Assembly: GCF_040939455.1 (NCBI RefSeq) | Contig: NC_134106.1 | Span: 40,260,001 to 40,324,000, forward strand | DNA length: 64,000 nt | From: Microcebus murinus | Taxonomy: Eukaryota; Chordata; Mammalia; Primates; Cheirogaleidae | Direction: 5' to 3' | Shown: in pieces, positions 58,181 to 64,000 of the stretch | How the letters are laid out: the number at the start of each line of letters is the position of its first letter | How positions within the stretch are numbered: position 1 is the first letter of the stretch | Notes under the pieces: model-generated | Told to the model about the DNA's origin: nothing | Database searches by the model: none | Seen by the model: the letters and a program-made list of their open reading frames with translations, nothing else | Program-made: the position numbers and the translations under genes

Positions 58181-58722
58181 GTGGCAAGGCAGGCAAGGAA
58201 GTGGCTAAGGGTGAAGAGCAGGAACTGAATTATAGCTAGGAACCAAATTGTGGCTAGGAACTGTTCCCTGTGGGAACATACACAGTAAGGAGCTCCTAGT
58301 GACCTTTAACTGACCTGGGGCTCATTACCATGTAATTAGCATAACATGGGTGGAGTTTTCATGGAGGATTCTGGGGAAGATGCCTGTGCAGAAAGGGAAA
58401 CAGTTATATCACCAACCTGTTATATAACACCAACCTGTCGATCACCCCAAAAGGCAGAAAACAACAATCAATCTCACCAGGAGAAATGCTGGACAAACTA
58501 GTGAGCTTATAACAGACAGCATGTACTCAGACTTCGGAGTCCTTTTCACTTGTGGATACTGACCTATTCTCTCTCTCTGGAAAGTATTTTAACTTTGTGT
58601 AGCTTCCTTCCTTCCATTCATTCTTTCTTTTATGTGATAAACTGTTTGTATAAACTTGCTCTGTGTCTGTGATCACTGTCATTGGCTCAACTTGACTCGG
58701 TGCCAGTACTCATTCTTGACAC
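58181..58722 (+). mobile_element. Probable ERV1-type LTR
   Basis: Begins TGTGGCAAGGCAGGCAAGGA and ends near TACTCATTCTTGACA, followed by CTGGGAACCGGGGGACC. It contains ACTGACCTGGGGCTCATTAC, ATGGGTGGAGTTTTCATGGA, CTTTTATGTGATAAACTGTT (poly(A)-signal-like) and CTTGCTCTGTGTCTGTGATC, an arrangement typical of class I LTR U3-R-U5. Subfamily not assigned and boundaries approximate. Confidence 0.5.
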
Positions 58723-59400
58723 TGGGAACCGGGGGACCAGGGAAAATGCAGACGGACTTAACACTCCTGTTTATCTATGCTGAGGACATGTAAGGGTTCC
58801 AAAGAGTGGGGTTTTATTCCAGATAAATGGAATGTCCTTACTGGAAATGCTGAGCAACAAAGCTAAAGGGGAAGAAAAAAGATTCAATGATAAAAGGCCA
58901 AGAATTGCGGGCTAATTAGATTGAGTATAAGCACCAAAGAGAAGTATTATAACCTTCTCACTTTGGACTCTTTTTGTTTCTCAAATTTCCTTCCACAGGC
59001 GCCCTATCTCTACATTTGCTATTTCTTTTGCTTGATTGTTCTTGAAAGTAAATTATTTTATCTCAAGTTTTTCATCTGATGTCATCATTTTCATGTACCT
59101 CCATTTGCATCATAGTTGTGCTCACCCATTGTAGCAAACAGGTATAAAATGCAATGCACAGAAGAGTTTTGTAATTATTTTAGGGAACTATGGAGTGACA
59201 CCACAACTTCACTTAATATTGCTGAGCACTGGACTAGGAGCTCGAGTGATGAACAAAACATATGAGATTCAGATGACTTTAACATTTAGAGATTTAGAAG
59301 TGTCTGGGAACAGCTGATGCGTAGGTGTGGCCAGTAGCCCCCGGGGTTTCTCTTTGAAATTTGATGGATGGCTGGGTGGAGAGAGAATGCCTTTAAGGAA
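58723..59400. other. Intron sequence, mostly single-copy
   Basis: A short trace at 59218-59285 (GCTGAGCACTGGACTAGGAG) could be an L2/MIR end. Nothing else seen. Confidence 0.45.
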
Positions 59401-59412
59401 CAAAATTTGCAT

Positions 59413-59455
59413 GAGTGTGTGTGTGTGGGGGGGGTGGTGGTGGCTGGGGGTGGTG
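59413..59455 (+). repeat. G-rich (GT/GGT) tract
   Basis: GTGTGTGTGTGG followed by a run of eight G and repeated GGT units, then GGGGGTGGTG. Potential G-quadruplex on the plus strand. Confidence 0.75.
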
Positions 59456-59588
59456 CCTGGAGGCACTATTGGCAAAGGGGAAAGTTAGGACCATGTCTAT
59501 CCATTCCCAGGCTGTGGGCTTGTGTCTGAGTACCCTGCTGAGAGGGACCTCAAAAAGAAGTTGAGGAAGCTATTTCCATAGAGACAGA

Positions 59589-59641
59589 GGGTTAGGGAAA
59601 GGGGGAGGGGGTAAGGGGGAGGAGGGAGGGGAGGGCAGAGA
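59589..59641 (+). repeat. Purine/G-rich tract with G-quadruplex potential
   Basis: GGGTTAGGGAAAGGGGGAGG continues with several more runs of four or more G separated by one to three bases. It far exceeds the four-run minimum for a G-quadruplex. Confidence 0.85.
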
Positions 59642-60510
59642 GGAGGTTTCTGTGACATAGTCAAGACAGGAGGCTTCCAGAGTGGCTGGCTGAATGGGGC
59701 CAAGTGGGGGAAAAGGTGCTTTCTCTCCCACTCCTCAGCCCAATAGTGAGCTCACTCACCAAGGGGACGCAGCACTAGTTGTACCTTGACAGACAGTGGC
59801 TCCTCCACCCTCATGCCTCTCATGTGGCAGCAGCGGGGCTGGAGAGGTGTCACATGAAATGGCTTCATGGGCAGTGGACATCAGTGAGTAGAATAGGATT
59901 GCTTGTAAACAGAGGGTAAACACCCCCAGGAATTTCCAGTGCAACTCAGGGACCCTTTAAGGGGAAGTGAAGGCTGGCATTACTGGGGAAGGAGAAGGTG
60001 GGGCAAGAAGCCAGAGACTTAATAATTTACTGTTACTTCAAGTGATTTCTGACTGCAGTGCTTGTGGAGTGTGAGGAAATTTGGGTTACATGTATTAGTA
60101 AGTGATGTTCCATAAGCAAACAACACAGAGTGTGGCCAAACATGGAGACAAGCAGCATTTTTCTTTTGTCATCCCAATTATCATCTCTTTTCTAGAAACT
60201 TACATGCTGAAAACCTAAAATATTAAATATTCCCTTAAGTTCCCTTTCAAACCCATCAATTCAATTTTCCCTACACCTGCACAATTTCATTCTTTTTTTA
60301 ATGGCACATTTTAAATCACTGTTTTTGTTTTGCTCTGACAAAATATGTTAGCACTGAATTATCTTACAGGAGTCTTGTGCAAATATTATATAAACATTCA
60401 TAATAGATTGCCAATGACATGCCAGGTAACATATATCGCCCTTGGACACTCTCCCTTTGAAATGACTGCAATTTTCAACATAAAACAAGTGGACAGAAGT
60501 ACAAAAACAA
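59642..60510. other. Single-copy intron 1 sequence
   Basis: No recognised element. Confidence 0.45.
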
Positions 60511-60514
60511 AGGA

Positions 60515-60720
60515 ACCTGGACTCAGGGTGTGTATCCCATTTCACACTTAGATTTGTGTGAGCCAGCATGTTGCACAACTTCTCTGAGTCTCAGTTTGAC
60601 CATTTACAAATTGGGGCTAATAATAGTCTCTACATCGTAGGGTCTCTGTGAGGATTAAATGAGATAATGCAATTATAGCAAGACACAGTAGCAAGCACAT
60701 AGTGAGGCTCTATGATGGCT
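60515..60720 (+). repeat. MIR SINE, nearly complete
   Basis: CTCTGAGTCTCAGTTTGACC, ATTTACAAATTGGGGCTAAT, GTCTCTGTGAGGATTAAATG and AGTAGCAAGCACATAGTGAG in sense order. Confidence 0.88.
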
Positions 60721-61074
60721 TTTTAATGGGGAAAGAAACAGTTTCAACCCTGAGCTTTAGGCACAGAATTTTATCACCTAAGTCAGGATGATAGTGACAT
60801 TCATATTGAATCAAAATTTGGATATAAATGCATTATGTTCTCCTTTAGATGATACTGATGAGTTCTGGTTTCTGTTGTTGGACAGGATGGCTTTTTGTAG
60901 TTAGCTGATGCTTTAAAATAAGTCAGAGGAAGATCTAGCACTTTGAATTGTATCAATGTAGTGATGTAATAGTGTGTCCTTGAACAAGCTAGAATTTGTT
61001 GGCATAAATTTCACTCCATAGCATTCTAGCAATCTCTATAATCAAGAGATATTGTGCTATAGATGAAATAGGAT

Positions 61075-61200
61075 GGACCTGAAACCAGACACGATTTCTG
61101 GGGTCAAATCCTGACTTAATGACATACCAGTTATACCTTAGATATATTATACAACCTCTCTGAGCCTTACTCTCTTCCATGCAAAGAGGCTACATTGCCA
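61075..61200 (+). repeat. MIR SINE fragment
   Basis: CTGGGGTCAAATCCTGACTT, CAGTTATACCTTAGATATAT and CAACCTCTCTGAGCCTTACT. Confidence 0.75.
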
Positions 61201-61596
61201 GGTGCTTTGCAAAGTTGTTCAAAAAAGGCTTATCACAGTTGCTGACTATAGTAGGTGCTGCGTATGTCTTGGTTTCCTTTCCATATTGCTTCCATATTTT
61301 AAATTCTCAACCAACATATTACCAGTGTAAGTCAATCAAGTATTCGAATATAAGAATCAGACACACTGTAATGTACTAAAAGGACATTGGTGAATTTGAA
61401 TTTTTCTTCATAGTCTAATAAATTGTCAGGAATTAGAAGTCCTTTGGAGACATCCAAACAGAAAGTGATAATGAACCAAATTATCTACTTAACATGGTCA
61501 TCCTCTAAAGGAAGAATTGCTAAAGTATTTGACAAGTTGTTTTGGATAATATGTGGTCAGTGGAGTTCTTGTATGTTGGGGAATAAGGTGCTATAC

Positions 61597-61860
61597 TATT
61601 TATTGACAAGCTCCTATGTGCCAGACACCACTGAGTGATCTCCATAGTCATACTTTTGGTCTTCACAACAACCTTGATTCCCAAGTCTGTTTCATCAGTT
61701 ATAAAGTGTAAACCTTTGGGCGAATCATGTAACCTCTCTGACCTTCAGTGTTCTCATTAGTGAAATAATAACATCCATATTCCTGGTGTGAAAACCAAAT
61801 AAGATGACACCAAAGTGCTTTGTAAACTGTAAAGTGCTCTATAAATGTTCACTATTGTTG
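61597..61860 (+). repeat. Two adjacent MIR fragments in opposite orientation
   Basis: 61597-61700 is antisense (GCTCCTATGTGCCAGACACC, CTTCACAACAACCTTGATTC). 61705-61860 is sense (GAATCATGTAACCTCTCTGA, CCTTCAGTGTTCTCATTAGT, GTAAAGTGCTCTATAAATGT). Confidence 0.75.
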
Positions 61861-62829
61861 TGAATTAAAAGAATTCTCAGGAACAGAAATCTAGCTTGTA
61901 TTGATGTCTCTATAAGCCTCCAGTCTGGTGCATCTCTACAGGTGAAAGCAGCACAGGAAGGGGCTAGTAATTTATTAGGTATCTACTATAATATGTTCCA
62001 AATTTCCTGCGGGGTCTTTCCCATGCTGGATGAGGTCCTGGGTTTCCATGGCAGACTTCTGTATAACTTCGTAAATTCCTTTGCCTGCAAGTAGTTGTTG
62101 TAGATGTCTTAGTGCACATGAAAACAGCAACTCAGGGAAGAGCTAGCTACACACATAGCAGCCTTAACTCCAACCTTGGAGCCTATCATAGAAAGACTAG
62201 TGACCATCACATCAAAGTCCCCAAGTCTTTCATTTTTAATAAAGATTTTTTTTTAAGAAAAAAGTCCTTAAATGTAGCATCTCTTCTCTACCATGTCCTT
62301 TTGTGATCTGTGTCTTCAGGACAAAAATAAACACCCTTTCTCTTGAACATGATGTTTTCCTACTTATTTGTTTGAGAAAATTGTCATCCAAAGCACTTCA
62401 ATCAAATCTCCTTTGTATTTACCCTCCCTGATGCCTGCTCAGTCAGGTGACATGCATGGCACTGTAAATTGCTCGTAACTAAAGAATCAGAGCCCTTGCT
62501 GTAGCTTATTTTCTTTTATCCACTTTTTAGGGCTTTCAAAATCCTAGCATTTATGGCAAGAGAGGTGAACTTTTTCTTTATCAGCTTTGGGATAAAATAC
62601 GCTTTGCCTAAAGCTCGCTCTGAGCGTTTTCCTTTGTACCTTCAAAATGGAAAGAGTGAGCTGAAAACAGACTGAGAGACCCACATGGGCTTACATGGAA
62701 GTGAGCTGGGCCTTACTGATATTGCTGACAGAACTGTCATCCTACTCATGCATGGCTTGGGGAAGGCTCTAGCTTTCTCTAGGAGTGGAGCTCCAAGGTT
62801 AGAACGAGCTTGTGAAACAGTCAATTTCC
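61861..62829. other. Single-copy intron 1 sequence
   Basis: No recognised repeat or exon. Confidence 0.5.
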
Positions 62830-63330
62830 ATGGTCACAATGGACAAGGTCTTCTTTGACTCGTCTCTTGCTCTCAATCCTCATTATCCCAATTTCTAATC
62901 ACTTCTTCCTTGGAAATATGTCTTAGATCCAGTCTTTTTTCTGCACTTCTAAGTTTTTTTCTGGCTGAGAGTCTTGGTCACATCATGACTGAATAGCTAG
63001 AAAGTCTTCCCTCTGTCTCCATTTTACCAAATCAGAAAAGTGTGTGTGCCTTCCTTTTATAATTTGTCTTGGACACCTCATTTCAAGAGAATACTCCAAA
63101 AACATGACTTCCCACTCCTGCTCTAAGGTATGCAATGGCTTTCCACTGTCTCTCATATTGAATCTGTAATCCTCTGTTTTGCTTTTAAAGTTTCTCCTAG
63201 TAAAAAGGGCTCACTTCTGCTAAAGATTAAGGTCCAAAATCTTAGGCTCCATTCTTAGACTTGCCAAATCCTATCTCTGTGTCTTTGAGAATTTCACTTT
63301 ACCTCTTTGAAACACAACTTCTATGATACA
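62830..63330 (+). repeat. Possible L2 fragment, sense
   Basis: Pyrimidine-rich sequence with TGCAATGGCTTTCCACTGTC in an L2-like context. Weak. Confidence 0.35.
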
Positions 63331-63343
63331 TTTTCAAAATTAA

Positions 63344-63691
63344 CCACTTCCCTATGGCGCTAACTGGCTATGAAACCTTGCCCACAGCCGGCACTAATAG
63401 TCCGCCCGATAGTTTGTGCTGTGCATTGACGACGACTCCGTTTTGCTCTTGTGTGATGAGGAAAGCTTTAAAGCACTGAAAGCTTGTTTTACTTTATAGG
63501 CAGCTTTACTTGTAATGTGAATCAGAACAGGTAACATATACATATATGTTTTCATTATGTTATTTTTAAATGTTCACAATTTTATTTTGATAAATGAAAT
63601 ATTAGAAAAGTCATATCACGGCTATCGGCCAAAGTCGCTGTGCTTGTTCATCTGTGGCTATCAACTATAGTGGATGCTAGTATCAAAGTGG
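63344..63691 (-). mobile_element. piggyBac MITE (internal-deletion copy)
   Basis: About 348 bp. Left TTAA at 63340-63343 followed by CCACTTCCCTATGGCGC. The right end is ...TATCAAAGTGG, and TTAA follows two bases later (63694-63697), a small change at the junction. Reverse-complement comparison with 35008-35724 shows matching ends and a shared core (TTTTGCTCTTGTGTGATGAG, CTTTACTTGTAATGTGAATC, AACATATACATATATGTT, TGTTCACAATTTTATTTTGA). It lacks the transposase fragment. Opposite orientation to the first copy. Confidence 0.92.
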
Positions 63692-63711
63692 TTTTAAGGG
63701 TGTAGTAGATA

Positions 63712-63852
63712 TATATTGGGGCCTATCTACTGAGTCCATGATTTCATCATTCCACAATGTACATACGTATGGAAACATCACATTATTCCCCATAAATATA
63801 CACAATTATTGTTTGTTAATTAAAAAGAAATTAAAACTTAGAAATAAAAAGG
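63712..63852 (+). repeat. L1 3' terminal fragment, sense
   Basis: CACAATGTACATACGTATGG, AAACATCACATTATTCCCCA, TAAATATACACAATTATTGT and an A-rich end match the L1MA/L1PB 3' terminus. Confidence 0.75.
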
Positions 63853-64000
63853 AATCATGCCCTCCAAGCAAGGTTTAGAGATCAAACACTTCCAATTCAG
63901 AGTTGCTCCCCAGCAGAGGAAGAGAGAGGACTCAGTAGAAGCACTGGGACTGTGCTAAAGGCTGGCACAAAGCAAGGCAGAAGGGTGCAGAATGTTGAAG

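Overview
The window is from a primate nuclear genome, almost certainly a lemur. Two Alu elements (289-620 and 15683-16016) carry the insertion containing TTAATTGGCCAACTGATATA between their two arms, which I recognise as typical of lemur Alus. Three L1 3' ends share an unusual tail (ACCACATGTACTCAC..., then ...CCCCCATAATA). There are also two young-looking piggyBac transposons with TTAA flanks. Among primates, recent piggyBac activity is known to me from mouse lemur (Microcebus), so a mouse lemur or close relative is the best guess. There are no bacterial-type genes, operons, CRISPR arrays or rRNA/tRNA genes.

The only functional coding sequence I can support is one 72-bp exon on the minus strand (12171-12242). 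It has a good acceptor and donor and encodes the first leucine-rich repeat of the follicle-stimulating hormone receptor, FSHR exon 2. The window is therefore read as an internal slice of FSHR on the minus strand: positions 1-12170 are the start of intron 2 and 12243-64000 are part of intron 1. Exons 1 and 3 were not found.

Layout: 0-8.8 kb is a stack of L1 elements, with an Alu, a FAM32A processed pseudogene and a young L1 tail nested inside, followed by a MaLR LTR. 8.8-14.7 kb holds antisense L2, single-copy intron, FSHR exon 2 and sense L2/MIR. 14.7-20.3 kb is old L1 with an Alu, a young L1 tail, a small palindromic DNA element and a probable LTR. 20.3-28.6 kb is mostly single-copy intron with small hAT elements, MIRs, an Alu and a CA/CCCA microsatellite. 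28.6-36 kb is an old antisense L1 interrupted by a second antisense L1 (with its 5' UTR but an internal deletion), a sense L1 3' end and a piggyBac copy. 36-41 kb has L2, an MLT1 LTR and a MaLR provirus that itself contains a small hAT. 41-51 kb is mostly single-copy intron with MIR, L2, an old Alu and an MLT2 LTR. 51.4-54 kb is a nearly complete hAT-Charlie (Charlie3/MER1-type) transposon with a decayed transposase gene. 54-64 kb is single-copy intron, MIRs, a probable ERV1 LTR, G-rich tracts, a second piggyBac copy in inverse orientation and an L1 tail.

Nothing here works as a gene system beyond the FSHR exon. The biological story is the layered history of mobile elements in a large intron. 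It includes three classes of DNA transposon (piggyBac, Charlie3 hAT, and a small hAT family present twice) and a pair of near-identical direct Alus that flank FSHR exon 2.
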